From positions 1-64,000 of the forward strand of contig QANY01002872.1 of assembly GCA_003255025.1 (NCBI GenBank): a DNA stretch of 64,000 bases, in the 5' to 3' direction. The notes beneath the pieces were generated by a model that was not told the DNA's origin, ran no database searches, and saw nothing but the letters and a program-made list of their open reading frames with translations. Source of the stretch: Datisca glomerata (Eukaryota; Streptophyta; Magnoliopsida; Cucurbitales; Datiscaceae). The position numbers and the translations under genes were made by a program. Position 1 is the first letter of the stretch, and each line of letters opens with the position of its first letter. Positions 12,641 through 24,111 of this stretch are shown here, one piece after another.

Positions 12641-12665
12641 GGTGTTGCATTTTGGGAGTGGGGTG

Positions 12666-13599
12666 AGTTGGATAAAATTGAGTTTTGACTTTGTCCTTCT
12701 ATTTTAGTTATTAAAAATAGATTCTTTATAAAATAAATAAAGAAATAAAATTCCAAATTGTTTACTGGAAATTAGATTTAAAAGCTCCATAAAATCAAAA
12801 TTCGAAGAGATGTATATTTTAGAGAGTGAAATCAATTAGGGATTAATTTCAGTATGAGTTAATCATCTTATAAATTTTGAACAAAGTATTTTTGGATTGC
12901 ATATATATACATACACATAAAATTTATAATGACATAAATGTCTATAGCTATAACAAACATTATTTTAATAAAAACTACTGATATATCATTCTTGATACTA
13001 CACCTATCTTATAAAACCACTTAAACAAATAAATTATTAAGAGTGATTACTACATCACAAAATTAATCTAACAATAATTAAAATACTAACAGAAAATACA
13101 ATAATTGAAAAGGTAACAGAAAATGTCGGGTCATCTTCCTTTCCATCTTTGCTTTTTTTTTCAACAAAAAACAGAAATAGAGATGGAGATCTCTCTTTCT
13201 ACTCTCTCTCATTTCAGATCGCGTTGACTTTCATTGAAGGCTTATGACGAGGCTCGATATCTATCTCTATGGTTGCATGTGACACTCGTGATCACAGGCT
13301 CAATGGTTTCAGACGACGACACTTGAGGATGAGGTCACAGTTGTTTTAGACAAGGAAGCTCTTAGTGGTTGCAGATGGAGGCGCTTACTGTCGCAGTCGT
13401 GATGGTTGTCGTCGGCGTTGCTCTCAGTGGTTGTTGTTGGCACTGCTCTAACTGTGAGATCGTGGATCTGATATGTGAAAGAGAGAGATTTGAGATGTGT
13501 GCGATTATGGATCTGAGAAGTGTGAGATTGTCGACCTAAGATGAGAGAGAGTAGGAGGCGCGCAAAGAAAAATAAAATAGGGTTTTTGGGTGTAATGTG
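12666..13599. other. Spacer with GC-richer block, no recognised gene
   Basis: 12700-13120 is AT-rich and featureless. 13140-13560 is richer in G and C, with GAGA/TCTC-rich tracts and runs such as GTTGTCGTCGGCGTTG, but no frame on either strand resembles a known protein. It may be untranslated or captured sequence next to the LINE that starts near 13600. Confidence 0.4.
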
Positions 13600-15402
13600 T
13601 TTTAAAGGGTATAGTGCTCCAGGCACGGATGACTTCTCCAGTAAATTTTATTGTCATTGTTGGGATATTGTGGGGTCAGATTTAGTCTTGGTTGTGCAAG
13701 AGTTTTTTCATACAAGACAGGTTTTACTAGATTTAAACTCAAATTTTATGGTACTTATTCCTAACATCCCGAATGCAATAGTGATTGATCAATTTTATCC
13801 TATTGCTTTGGTAATTTTCTATTTACAATTACCATCAAGATTATTAGTGATACTCTTTCCGTTATTCACTCTCGAATTATTTCTCCAAATCAGTATGGTT
13901 TCATTAGGCGTCATCAAATTATTGACTGTATTACTGGTGCCTCTGAATAATAGTAGTCGTGGTGGTCATTTTACTATGAAATTTGACATTCATAAAGATT
14001 TTGATTCCATCGTTAGGACTTTCTCTTTGATGTTCTAAGGTGTTTTGGTTTTTCTAAGTGTTTTATTGTGTGGGTTAATAATATTTTTTACTCGACGAGG
14101 ATCTCAATGATGATCGATGGGTTTCCTAAGGACTATTTCAGGTGTTTGCGAGGTGTGCGACAGGGTGATCCTCTCACTCCACTTCTTTTTAATTTGGTTA
14201 AGGAACTTTTGAACATATATCTTTCACATCTTGTAGATTCAAGTTTTGCTCCAACTCACATTCTTTACGTGGGTGATGTTCTTATTTTCTTCAAGGCTTC
14301 CTTTAAGAATCTGCAAGTGATTTTAGATATTTTTTTAGCTTTATGGTTCCCTCTCTAGTCAGCAGGTTAAATGGGATAAGTCATCCATTTATTGCGGCAG
14401 AGGCATCTTAGGGAGTCGAATTACTGAATTTCTGTCGATGTCTAGAATGCGTAAGGGATGAGATTCTATGACCTACTTAAAGGTTCCTCTCTTTGTTGGT
14501 GAGCCTAAAAGACGGTGGTTAATCCCTTAGGTTGATAAAATCAAAAGCAATTTGGATTCTTAAAAAGGTTTAACTTTATCTATGGCATGCAGATTATGTC
14601 TCATGAATTGGGTGATCAAAGACTCATTTTTTCATTCTTTTCAAATCTACCTTTGGCATTCTTCTCTTTTGAGGGACTTTAATACTGTTATTAGAAACTT
14701 CTTTTTGACAGGTTCAATTGATTCTCAAGTCTGTTCCAATGGCTTGAAAGTTTTGTTGCAAGCCTAAAGAGGAAGGTGAACTTGATATCAATGACATTTT
14801 CATTCTTAACAAGGCAATGTTGAAAAAACTCACTTGGAGGTTGTTGATTGAGGACTTTATGGTTTTCACTTATCTTCGTGCTTGTTATTTCATATAGGTT
14901 CACCGACCAATCTCATGGTATATTTCTTCTTTTATCTAGCCTGGTGTAAAATGTCATTATACCCCTTTGATGCTTGAGTCTAGGTGGTTGGTTGGTCACC
15001 ATCTAAAGTTCATTTTTGGATAGACAACTGGTTGGGAACTCCGTTGATTGATTTACTAGAAGATCATCATTCATTAAATCCTCCTTTTGGAGTCCATTAT
15101 GAGAGGTTGTATACTGAGTCAGGGGTTGACGTTTCCTTGTGTCCTTTCGTTCTTCTCATCCGGCACTCAGTTATGAGATTGAGAGAATGGTAATTTCTTC
15201 TGACACAGACTCGTTAGTTTAAACACGTTCTTTGGATGGTGATGTTTCTTGTAAAGCTACATATGCCTCTCTTACTGAGGTTAGGAATTCTGTTAGTTGG
15301 GGTAAGCGGATATGGAAGCCAATTATTCCACCATCTCGGTCTATCATCACTTAGCGCTTGTTCCATGGAAAGACCATATATACTCTCAAATGGGCTCTTT
15401 AG
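13600..15402 (+). pseudogene. L1-type LINE reverse transcriptase remnant
   Basis: In broken plus-strand frames one reads SAPGTDDFSSKFYCHCWDIV, LNSNFMVLIPNIPNAIVIDQ, RGGHFTMKFDIHKDFDS, LRGVRQGDPLTPLLFNL (about 14145-14200), LYVGDVLIFFKA (14263-14298) and AGSLRDFNTVIRNFF-like text near 14660. Further on come WSPSKVHFWIDNWLGTPL (about 14990) and WGKRIWKPIIPPSRSIIT (about 15300), the zf-RVT region. Order and spacing match plant L1-type ORF2. The catalytic YADD motif reads YVGD (14266-14277) and many stops are present, so the copy is inactive. Endonuclease and RNase H domains are missing. It lies on the opposite strand from the LINE at 11.5 kb and the two do not overlap in content, so they are probably separate insertions. 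Confidence 0.85.
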
Positions 15403-15455
15403 GTAAATATACCATTTGAAAACTTCATTTTGTTAAAATAATAATAATTAAAAAT

Positions 15456-15893
15456 AAAAAGTACATGGACACCCCCTGAGATTCCCTAAAAGACACAAAC
15501 ACCATGTATTATTTCAAAAAAGACACAGACCTTTCTTAACATTTTATTTTGTAGATAAAAAAACCCCAAAAATGCTCATCTCCTTACTAATGACGTTAAT
15601 TTTTTTAAAATACTAAGAATGTCATTAATCAATCCTTTTGCCAAGGGTTATATCAAACCCGAATTTTTGGGTTATGTCAAAACCAGGCTTTTTATATAAC
15701 CTAAAGAATAGAGAACAGGCTCAGGTACAAGTGCACGAGTCTCGGGTAAGAGACAAGATCTAAGGTGTTTTTGGTAATTTCATTCTAAAATTAAACTATT
15801 TGTAACATATTGGACCTATTTGTCTTTTCTGAAACTATAGGGTGTATCCATATCTTTTAAATAAATCTCAGGGGTATCTGTGTAATTTTCTCC
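15456..15893. mobile_element. Mutator-type MITE with long inverted ends
   Basis: The left end (ACATGGACACCCCCTGAGAT from 15463) matches the reverse complement of the right end (ACACAGATACCCCTGAGATT, read back from 15883), and similarity continues for about 80 bp each side. Both ends share TTTCA-AAAAGACA-type blocks. The element is bounded by AATTAAAAAT at 15446-15455 and again at 15894-15903, a 10-bp target duplication. Long terminal inverted repeats with a 9-11 bp duplication are typical of Mutator-like elements. There is no coding sequence, so it would depend on a transposase supplied elsewhere. The duplication is AT-rich, which weakens it slightly. Confidence 0.75.
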
Positions 15894-15903
15894 AATTAAA
15901 AAT

Positions 15904-17340
15904 ATATGTTTTACAAAAAGTCTAAAACATTATTTACTACATTTACCATAATACTCATCAACTACATTTATTTCAATATCATTTATCCTAATTAATAACT
16001 AAACAAAATGATTTTTGAATTTTGAATGAACGAAAAGAAATTTAGCTATTTTAGGTTATTTAAAAAATTAAAAGATTGAATTGTTATACTTAATTATATA
16101 ATAATATTTTAATTATGTTAGTATATACCTATATAATTGCATATATATAATTATTTTAACATATTTTTTATTATTTTGGTAATAGAGATAATATGTATTA
16201 ACTGATACTACTAAATATTTTTGTTAATAATAATTTTATTATTTTTAATTATATTTATTTAAGTAATTATTAGCAGAATAATGATGAGTTTATTTGATAA
16301 GTTACTAAAATAATTATTATATATCATAAATAATTTTAAAAAAAATTATGAAAATAATTATTGCAATCTATATAAATATATAGATTCCCTTATCTAAATA
16401 AAAGTCTAAAAATATATTTGAGAAAAATTTTTAATATATTTACTTTGAATTTAATTTATTTTATTAGTAAATACATATTTATCTAAAATCACTGTTAACT
16501 CTCCTAAAAAATGAAGAATCCCCTCCATTTATTAAAAAATATGTATTTAATGTGCAAATTGTAGATTTTAAAACAAAAAAACATTCTATGTTAAAAAGTA
16601 TAATTACTCTGAATTTATATATATTTATTTTATTAGTAAATATAATTTGCCTAAAAATCACAACTATCCCCCTAAAAATCAGGGATTGTCCAATTTTTAC
16701 AAAATATGCATTTAATGAAAAATTATATAAATAATTATTGAAGGAAATATTTAGAAATAATTATTTTCATCAATTACATAAGTAGTTATAATAATAAAAT
16801 GGATTAATGGATAAGAAAATTAGTATAATTAATGAAAATAATTACATGATTCATATAATTTCTACTTTTTCATATAATATATCTCATTTATACAATAAAT
16901 TTTATGGATTTTGTGACATAAATAAAACTGTTAATCATATTTTTTTTGTATTATTAGTCTTAATCAGATTTCTATGTATCTCATGTATATAATTTTTTGT
17001 CTTACAAATTTTTGATATTATTAATCTCCCCAATTATATATTGTTTAGATAAGACAATCTAAATTTATTTTTAAAATTTGTTAAACAACAATTGGATTAT
17101 CATATTTTTACTTACAAATGATACCAGGCTATTTTTAGTCTGTTATTTTAATATAGAATAAATATATTAATTGCTTACAATATATCCTTTTATTTTTTAT
17201 TTAATAATTATTAATACTTGTCTTAGAGAATGATAGAATGAAAAAAAAAGTTATCATCAAACCAATTTGATTATTAACTTAATTATTTTTAAAAATTGTT
17301 AAAAAAAACTATAACACCCAAATATAATGATTAAATACTA
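15904..17340. other. Very AT-rich spacer, no gene
   Basis: Composition is extremely AT-rich and all frames are low in complexity. Apart from the diverged duplication listed separately, nothing is recognisable. Confidence 0.6.
16443..16735 (+). repeat. Diverged tandem duplication, about 155 bp unit
   Basis: Two neighbouring blocks share TTTATTTTATTAGTAAATA, then CTAAAAATCAC-type, then CCCCT..AAAAAT..AGG and AAAATATG.ATTTAATG segments in the same order. The first spans about 16443-16560 and the second about 16605-16735. The pair is imperfect, suggesting an old local duplication. Confidence 0.5.
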
Positions 17341-18946
17341 TAATTTTCGCTCTCAATAGGTATCTACAAATACTAATCCTTCAGTAAATAAAGAGCATCG
17401 TTCAATTTTCTGTCTTTCCTTTCACAAAATTTGATATAGATGTAGGTTACAGATAGTAATCCACACCTGACCACTTGCAAGTCAAACAGCTAATAATAAC
17501 TTTCAGTCATATTGACTAATGAAAAACAAAACAAAACAAAACTCAACTGCAGTCTAACTACAAAGAGACCCCAATCTCCAAGATCCTACTTTTCACACCC
17601 ACATATCACCTTTACCTGTAAGATGATTTGTTGCAGAATCAATGGTAAGTCATCATCAACCATTTTGAACTGAATAGAAACAGAAACAATTGCGAATAGC
17701 ATCATTTACTGAAATGGCTATAGTTATGCAATCATATTGGCTGCTCATCCAAATTGATCCAACAGTTCCATTCCCACAATCAAAAGTGGTGTAGCCTGTA
17801 GGGTGATTCTACTTTGATCACTGCACGGGTGATCAGAATAGAAATTGCTCTTGTGAGAACCTCAGATAACTCCGACCTGCATTTTCCATTATACACTATT
17901 CTCTACAGTCTTCTTTAGTATGCATTATTGAAAATGAATCTACAGAATATAAATATACTAAAGGACTTTTGATCCGTTTCTCTTTTGAAGAGTCAGATAT
18001 TGAACAGAGAAAGCAAGCCAAGTACAGATGCATAATCACAACCAATATTCTTGTGCTCTCAGAATCTTAATATTAATCTTAACATAATAAAATGCAAACA
18101 AATTACAAATCAAAAGCCCAGATGCTGTAAGAATCTTAATTTCATTTGCTCAACACCTGCAAACAAGATCGAAAAAATTGATGTGTGTCGCTTTTTTCCT
18201 CTTCCTCGCTGTATTCAGCACAAAGAATCAAATTCAAAATAGAATCTGTTAAGCACTAAAGCGTTCCATAATACATTAATCAATAGTCAGAGCTCTTTGA
18301 TCATACGAATGATTTGGATAAGCAGAATGCATAGACTCCCGTGACTATGTTTTGATCATACGAGACGTGTACGTTTTTCACCCTAACACATCATGTCAGA
18401 TCCGTAAAAAAGTTGGGCATCATACGGATACAATACTGCATATATAACGTATAAGGGTCGAAGCCTCGGACTATATAATCTATTCAATATGACGGATATG
18501 AAAGGTTCATAAGGCTTCTAAAAGTAAGGAAATGTTTAATTATATTCACAGAATTATGTGCAGGTACTGTATAGTGTTTCCTATTGAGCTTGTAGGAGCA
18601 CATTTTAGTTGAATATCACAGAAGTCACTTAAACTTAAGCAAACACTATTCCCTTGGAGCGACTACAATACAATAATCACTTTGCAAAAGTATACAATGG
18701 GACCAACTCTTTTGTTGCCAGGTACTGAAATTAATGCTACTTTTGGCACAAAAATCAGCCAATTTCTAGAGTAAACAAAATGATAACTCTTCATAAGGCT
18801 CTTTATCTACGGAACCCACACAAAAGAAAAGCTGATGGATCACTATCATTTCAGTCACAGGCCACTAATAAAATTGGTTAATTAAGATGAAATGATGAAT
18901 GGGCTCTCACTCACCCTTCTAAAGTAAAAGGCAACGTTGCCATGGC
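17341..18946. other. Downstream flank of the kinase gene, nothing recognised
   Basis: No protein-like frame is visible on either strand. Composition is less AT-biased than 16-17 kb. Short frames (for example at 18051) lack any family signature. The region may hold untranslated or regulatory sequence. Confidence 0.45.
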
Positions 18947-18952
18947 TTTATT
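18947..18952 (-). terminator. Candidate poly(A) signal of the kinase gene
   Basis: TTTATT on + reads AATAAA on the minus strand, about 280 bp after the kinase stop codon, a usual distance for a plant 3' untranslated region. Plant signals are loose, so other sites are possible. Confidence 0.35.
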
Positions 18953-19230
18953 ATTGAACCTGGGATTCCTAAAATTCAACAACTTGAGGAAGAAATGGAC
19001 AAGTGGGTCGTACCAAAATCATGGCTTTATAAAAAAAAAGTCAGATTGAGTTGAAAACTTGTAGGTCAGAGTACATATCCAATAAACAAAACAAAAAAAA
19101 TGGGCTTAAATCCATCTAAGATCATAAGTAATTTCCCTTTTTCTCATTTATGATCAAATTTTGTACACAGCAAGATAATGAATTAGAAAGACCCTCACTG
19201 TCTACAGTGGAGGAGACTGACAACACATGT

Positions 19231-21228
19231 CTAATAAACATACCGGCTTTTTCTCCGTGACTTGAATGGAAAATTGGACGGCGGGGAAGGCGAAAATTCA
19301 AAAGGCAATTGAGGTGGCTCAGCCTCACCAGAAAGGACCGCCACAATTTCCGACATGGTGGGCCGGTTGCCGGGGGCACGCTGCAAACACAGCAATGCAA
19401 TTGTGATGCAGAGTAATGCCTGTTCTTTATCCAATGAATGTATGGAGTGGTCGACCAGGTCCAAAAGCTTCCCATTCCGAGCAAGTTGTCTGGCCCATGA
19501 AATGAGATTCGCCCTTTCGAACTCCGACATGGGCGAGGCCATTACTTGTAGCGGCCTCCGGCCAGAAACCAAAACCAATAGAAGTACACCAAAGCTATAA
19601 ACATCACATTTCTCAGAGAGTTGCCCACCACCACCATATTCAGGGGCAATGTAACACACAGTCCCTCTCATGCTTGGAGTGCTGCTAACACCGCCACTCT
19701 TGGGTATATCACTGGTAGCCCAATCTTGGCCATTTCTTCTCCCATTTCTAAGCTCGCCGCTAAAACCATCCAACCACCAATCAATGCTACCTCTACTACT
19801 CTTACTCTTCCTCTTCTTTGTCACTTGTCCCACATCCTCATTGCTTTGTGACCATAGTTCTCTGCCGCTAGTTGAATTCAACTCTCTTTTCTTTTTCTTT
19901 CGTGTTAGCTCCTCGCAAAACTCCTCCTTCCACCACTCCCTTGGCTTCCTGATTTTGTCCTTCTTGGTTCTCTCTTCATCCAAAGAAGCCCACCAATCTA
20001 ATCGCTTCTTCTTCGGCTTCTTCTGCTCGAATTTCTCACTGGATGAAGCATTCAAGCTAGGAGAAGCAGCCCATTCACTGTTTTGTCTTTCTTTATTGAT
20101 CTCATTCCCAATCCATTCCATTACGTAGTCTTTAACTCGACCAGATTCAGACCCATCAACTCCATTGTCCTGTTTCCACCACCAATCTCTTCCAGAACCG
20201 CCCTTCTTCCTCCCCACCAAATCCTTCCCACTATCAACGCTGATTTTATCAGAATATGCCTCCGACACGCTGGCCTTATCAGCTGCTGCTGCTGCTGTTG
20301 CTGCGGCCGTGGTCTCAGGCGACTCCTCAGTATCGAAAATCCTAACAACATAACTTTCCGGCGAGCGATCTATGATACCATTTTCCTCATACCCAGTTGT
20401 CACGATACTTTCTGTCTCCTCCAAAGTAGACCCATTGTCTTCCGCGACGTCCTTCTTCTCCTTCACACTTTCCTCTCCATCCGCTTCCTCTACGACCCCA
20501 TCCTCTGTCTTCAATCTCGCAAGCCCGAAATCCCCAATTTTGGCCGAAAAATCGGAGTCTAACAAAATATTACTGGGTTTAATATCACCATGAATCACGG
20601 GTGGGTTGCAACAATGATGGAGATACTGCAAACCGGAAGCGACGTGGACCGCAATATCGAATCTCTTACTCCAAACCATGAGCTCGGGATATTTCTTGTC
20701 GAACAAAGCGTCCTGTAAGCTCCGGTTGGGCATGAGCTCGTAGACTAAGAGAAGCCTACGACGCTGCTTATCAGACGAGTAACCAAGAAGAGTGAGAATG
20801 TTTGGGTGATTGAGGGAGGAGCAGATGGATAACTCGTTATGGAATTCTCTCTCGCCTTGGAGAGAGCCAGGTGAGTCCATGAGCTTGACGGCGAGGGAAA
20901 CACCGGAGGGGAGTGTGGCCTTATAAACGGACCCGAAGCCCCCATGGCCAAGACGATTTGAGGGAGAAAACGACGCTGTGGAACGGCGGAGTAGGGAGTA
21001 GGAGAAGCGGCGAGGGAGAGTCTGGTCGTGATGGTTCTCGGAGGGGGCGGTGCGGTTGCGGGAGAATCTGCGGTAGAGGAAGAAAGTAAGTAACAAGAGA
21101 GAAGTAATGAATGTCAAAGTTAATGTTATGGCGAGGAGAATCAGGAGGTGGTTGTAGCGGTGCTGGTGATGGTGGTTGAGTGGCGCGGCCGTTGGGGGCG
21201 GCGGCGATGGCGGGGGAAGAGATGACAT
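19231..21228 (-). CDS. Receptor-like serine/threonine kinase with a long insert in the activation segment
   Basis: A single uninterrupted frame of 665 codons with no intron. Residues 1-27 are rich in Pro and His; 28-52 form one membrane span followed by a basic stretch (YRRFSRNR), with almost no ectodomain. The kinase domain has the glycine loop GHGGFGSVYK (94-103), ATP-binding Lys115 (AVKL), catalytic HGDIKPSNILL (213-223) and DFG at 233-235. A lysine- and acid-rich insert of about 280 residues follows before GTVCYIAPEY (522-531), DVYSFGVLLL and a C-terminal lobe ending near 635. The insert repeats Trp motifs: DWWW (348), DWWASL (411), EWWKEE (431) and DWWLDG (483). This layout matches the Arabidopsis At2g45590/At4g25390-type kinases, similar in length. 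HGD replaces HRD, so it is a non-RD kinase; the catalytic Lys and Asp are kept. It probably phosphorylates Ser/Thr targets at a membrane; its ligand and pathway cannot be read from the sequence. Confidence 0.93.
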   Translation of the reverse strand: MSSLPPPSPPPPTAAPLNHHHQHRYNHLLILLAITLTLTFITSLLLLTFFLYRRFSRNRTAPSENHHDQTLPRRFSYSLLRRSTASFSPSNRLGHGGFGSVYKATLPSGVSLAVKLMDSPGSLQGEREFHNELSICSSLNHPNILTLLGYSSDKQRRRLLLVYELMPNRSLQDALFDKKYPELMVWSKRFDIAVHVASGLQYLHHCCNPPVIHGDIKPSNILLDSDFSAKIGDFGLARLKTEDGVVEEADGEESVKEKKDVAEDNGSTLEETESIVTTGYEENGIIDRSPESYVVRIFDTEESPETTAAATAAAAADKASVSEAYSDKISVDSGKDLVGRKKGGSGRDWWWKQDNGVDGSESGRVKDYVMEWIGNEINKERQNSEWAASPSLNASSSEKFEQKKPKKKRLDWWASLDEERTKKDKIRKPREWWKEEFCEELTRKKKKRELNSTSGRELWSQSNEDVGQVTKKRKSKSSRGSIDWWLDGFSGELRNGRRNGQDWATSDIPKSGGVSSTPSMRGTVCYIAPEYGGGGQLSEKCDVYSFGVLLLVLVSGRRPLQVMASPMSEFERANLISWARQLARNGKLLDLVDHSIHSLDKEQALLCITIALLCLQRAPGNRPTMSEIVAVLSGEAEPPQLPFEFSPSPPSNFPFKSRRKSRYVY

Positions 21229-21660
21229 AGTTTATAAAGAAAGATGGAGACGATGGGGAGATTAGAATATTGAATCTCTCATTGTCAAATGGCAAAGAGA
21301 GAAGAAGATTAAAGATCAGAGATTCAGGTGGATAGAAAAGAAGTAGTGAAGAAGCCAGAATCCTTCTCTTTCCTCACAGTTAGTCACTTTAGTACCACCT
21401 CTCTTCTCAAATCTCAACTCCTTGTAATCTTAATTAATCCAAGAAAAAGTATAACCTTGTGCACCAATCATTTTGATCTTACTTACACGTGTCGTATCTG
21501 TATTAGGTAGTTTTGTTTCTGGGGTAACTGGCATGTCAATGGGAATGTGAAGTCTGTACGTTGTTGGCAGTGTGAGATAAGGTCAATAATGATGCGCGTG
21601 GGATGAGCTCGAAGTCACATGACTAATATTAAGCTACTTGTGTAACGCGCCATTGAAGAT
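21229..21660 (-). promoter_or_regulatory. 5' flank of the kinase gene
   Basis: Read on the minus strand, the first 100 bp before the ATG are pyrimidine-rich (TCTCCATCTTTCTTTATAAA close to the start), as in many plant 5' untranslated regions. A G-box core CACGTG lies at 21486-21491, about 260 bp upstream, a site bound by bZIP and bHLH factors. No convincing TATA box could be placed. The promoter role is inferred from position. Confidence 0.4.
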
Positions 21661-21662
21661 CG

Positions 21663-21744
21663 CGTGGGTGTAGTGGTAGACTTGCTTTTCGGCTAGTGTT
21701 TTAACTCTTAAGTGAGATTGATTTGAATTTAAAAAAAAAAAAAA
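21663..21744 (+). mobile_element. tRNA-derived SINE-like fragment with A-tail
   Basis: GTGGGTGTAGTGGTAGAC at 21665-21682 resembles an RNA polymerase III A box. GATTTGAATTT about 45 bp on is a degraded B box. A run of 14 A residues ends the unit at 21731-21744. That order suits a short tRNA-derived SINE or a retroposed tRNA pseudogene. It does not fold into an intact tRNA and no target duplication was identified. Confidence 0.35.
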
Positions 21745-23584
21745 CTGTAGTGAGTTTAATTGGATGAGTTGGAAAAGAAGGTGGACACGTCAGCAGATAG
21801 CGAAGCTCCTCAGGTCGTCCATTGATGAACGGGGAGGGGTTTTGACCTATGTGGTCTGTTTGTTTGTTATCTGCTGCTAACTTCAACCTTTTCTCACTAT
21901 CCTTTTCAGTATTTTTTTAATAGACCAAACAACCACTTTTAAATTGCTTCCAACCAAGTATTTCACAATTTGAGTTGACATCTACGAGATATAATAAGAT
22001 AAATAATATAATAAAATAATTAATTAATTTTATATTAATTAAATAATAGAATATGAAAGTTTTTATTTAAAAATAATTTCAATAAGAAAGTTATTTTATA
22101 AAGTACTTTGATTTAAAATATTATAAAACATGGTTTTATTATTTTTACCTTAACTTTTCAACCACCATTATCTTTTTTTACTTTAAATGCTATGGAAAAA
22201 AGTGATGGGATTACAATCAGAAAAAAATTTTTACATGAGAATAGGGGATAAAGAGTTCAAAAGATTTCTCTAGCCAATCGGTATCTAGTCAAGTTCTGAT
22301 CACTCACCATTCATTTAGAACATGATCACTTCACTTTATTTAAAACGTGAGTTGATCTATTTCTCATCTTTTTTTGATAACCAAAACTATTTACATAATT
22401 ATTCTAGTTCAAACTAGATATGATAATTTAAGAAATTACAAAAATGAAGAAAAGAGAAATTGAAATAAATTAATAAAATTAATAAAATTATAACTGAGCT
22501 TTAATATTAATAAACAAAATTATAGATTCTTCTCCTTTGTTTAGTGAACATTGAGGTTTAGAGAAAGCTTGCCAGCAAATTTATAATCCAAAAAAAAGAA
22601 AAAACATTGCAAGTTTTTGGTGAAATTTAATAGTGTAATAAATAAGTTAAAAATTACTTCTTTATTCATACGTATATTGTATAGAGTTAGAAATAAGAGA
22701 ATGAAGTTAGTTAGAACTTGTTGTCGAGTTGTTATCTTATAGTTTAAGAAGAGAGAGAGAAATATTTGTTGAGTCAAAATTTTAATAATTGTGATAATGC
22801 CTTCTTAATGTATTAAAAAAATTAGGATAAAATACAAGTTGTTGGAAAATAATTAACGATTAAATTTTCTTAAAGCATTCTGTATATTATTTTTATTTTA
22901 GAAAGGTCAACAATCAAATCAGCAGCAAGATACATATCATCATATTCATGCTTTTTGTTTTTGAACATCTTACAAATTCTTTACAAGTTAAGTTTCAAAA
23001 CATATATATATAGACGTGATATTTAATCAAGAATGAAGTCAGAAGATTCAGTCTGTGGGGACATAACATATTATATAATAAGAGTTTATATGATATTATC
23101 TTAATTTAAACTTGTATAAATCTCTGTAATTTTTATTTTTATTTTTTGGGAGGTCAAAGTTTTTACGCTCAACTAGCAAACCTTATTAATTCACGTGTCT
23201 CATGTACCATACTGATCTCGACCCATATGAGACAAGTAATGGCTTAAACTCGAAACCTAAGAGATTGGAGACATTCATTACCCCAAGAATCTCAATATAT
23301 TTTGCGAACTTGTAGCCATATATTATAAAATGTGGTTAATTAAGTACAAGTAAATCATATCACTTCCTAAATCATGAAAGAATAACTTCATATCCATCTG
23401 TAAGTGTTTCATTTTATTTATTTTTCACAAATTAGTACAAATTATATAGCTATTCTTGAAATTTGAAATACATAAATACTATTGCTTTAGTACAAAATAT
23501 TTAGGTTACAACTCATATTTTAAATCATTACAATATAAATTTGTAAAGGTACAATTTTATTGACAAGGTTATCAGCGATTTCCC
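21745..23584. other. AT-rich spacer, no gene
   Basis: All frames are short and low in complexity. The segment at 23140-23290 is less AT-rich, and its reverse complement contains a B-box-like GGTTTCGAGTTT, perhaps an old retroposon. Nothing else is recognisable. Confidence 0.5.
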
Positions 23585-23592
23585 ATCTAAAT

Positions 23593-24111
23593 TAGGGGTG
23601 TGAACGGTTCGGTTCGGTCGGTTAGCAAAATATTTTTGTAATTGGACCGAATTCACCAGTTACCTAAAATACCGAACCGAACCGGTGTAACGAAAAGAGC
23701 CGAGCCAAATGAAATCGAAGTAATATGTTCGATTCGATTACTTGTAACCGGTTCGGCTACAATTATAGAAGTTTTTAAAAAAATAACAAAAATCATTAAA
23801 TTAAAAATATCAACAATCAACACAATTAATATATATATATCTAATTAATAATTATGTCTAATTTTTAATAATATATGTCTAATTTGTGTCTAATTTATTA
23901 AGTTTCTAATATTTTATCTCTAATTTAAATATGTATATTAAAATAGGATTGTAATCGGTTTGAATGAGTTACATGTTTATTGTAAAATATAATTTAACCG
24001 AAAATTCAGTTACTTAAATTAACCAAACCGATTATAATTATTATAGAAAAATAATAGACCAAACCAATTCAATTCGGTTCGGTCGGTTCGTAAAAATTCT
24101 GCACACCTCTA
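23593..24111. mobile_element. hAT-type MITE with 8-bp target duplication
   Basis: The left end begins TAGGGGTGTGAACGG and the right end, reverse complemented, TAGAGGTGTGCAGAA. Just inside each lies a GGTTCGGTTCGGTCGG-type block in inverted orientation. The element is flanked by ATCTAAAT at 23585-23592 and again at 24112-24119, a perfect 8-bp duplication. Ends of the form (C/T)AGGGGTGT with an 8-bp duplication are typical of hAT transposons. The 519-bp interior is AT-rich with CCGAACCGAACCGG-like tracts and has no transposase, so it is non-autonomous. Confidence 0.85.

Larger units (their letters stand above)
11534..12653 (-). mobile_element. 5'-truncated LINE with target-site duplication
   Basis: On the minus strand the unit runs from 12653 to 11534 and ends in an A-tail (T run at 11534-11541 on +). 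It is flanked by GGGAGTGGGCTG (11522-11533) and GGGAGTGGGGTG (12654-12665), eleven of twelve bases identical, as expected for a target-site duplication of an L1-type retrotransposon. The 5' end is cut off inside the region after the reverse transcriptase, which is typical of incomplete reverse transcription. It holds the zf-RVT-side region and the RNase H domain. Since both ends are fixed by the duplication, these coordinates are among the firmest for any mobile element here. Confidence 0.85.

Noticed and set aside
13309..13626. Minus-strand frame of 105 codons
   Set aside because: Composition is His/Thr/Ser-rich with no motif, and it overlaps the start of the plus-strand LINE.
19670..20593. 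Several plus-strand frames of 70-160 codons
   Set aside because: They lie antisense to the clear kinase gene and have no protein features of their own, only Ser/Leu/Phe-rich text.
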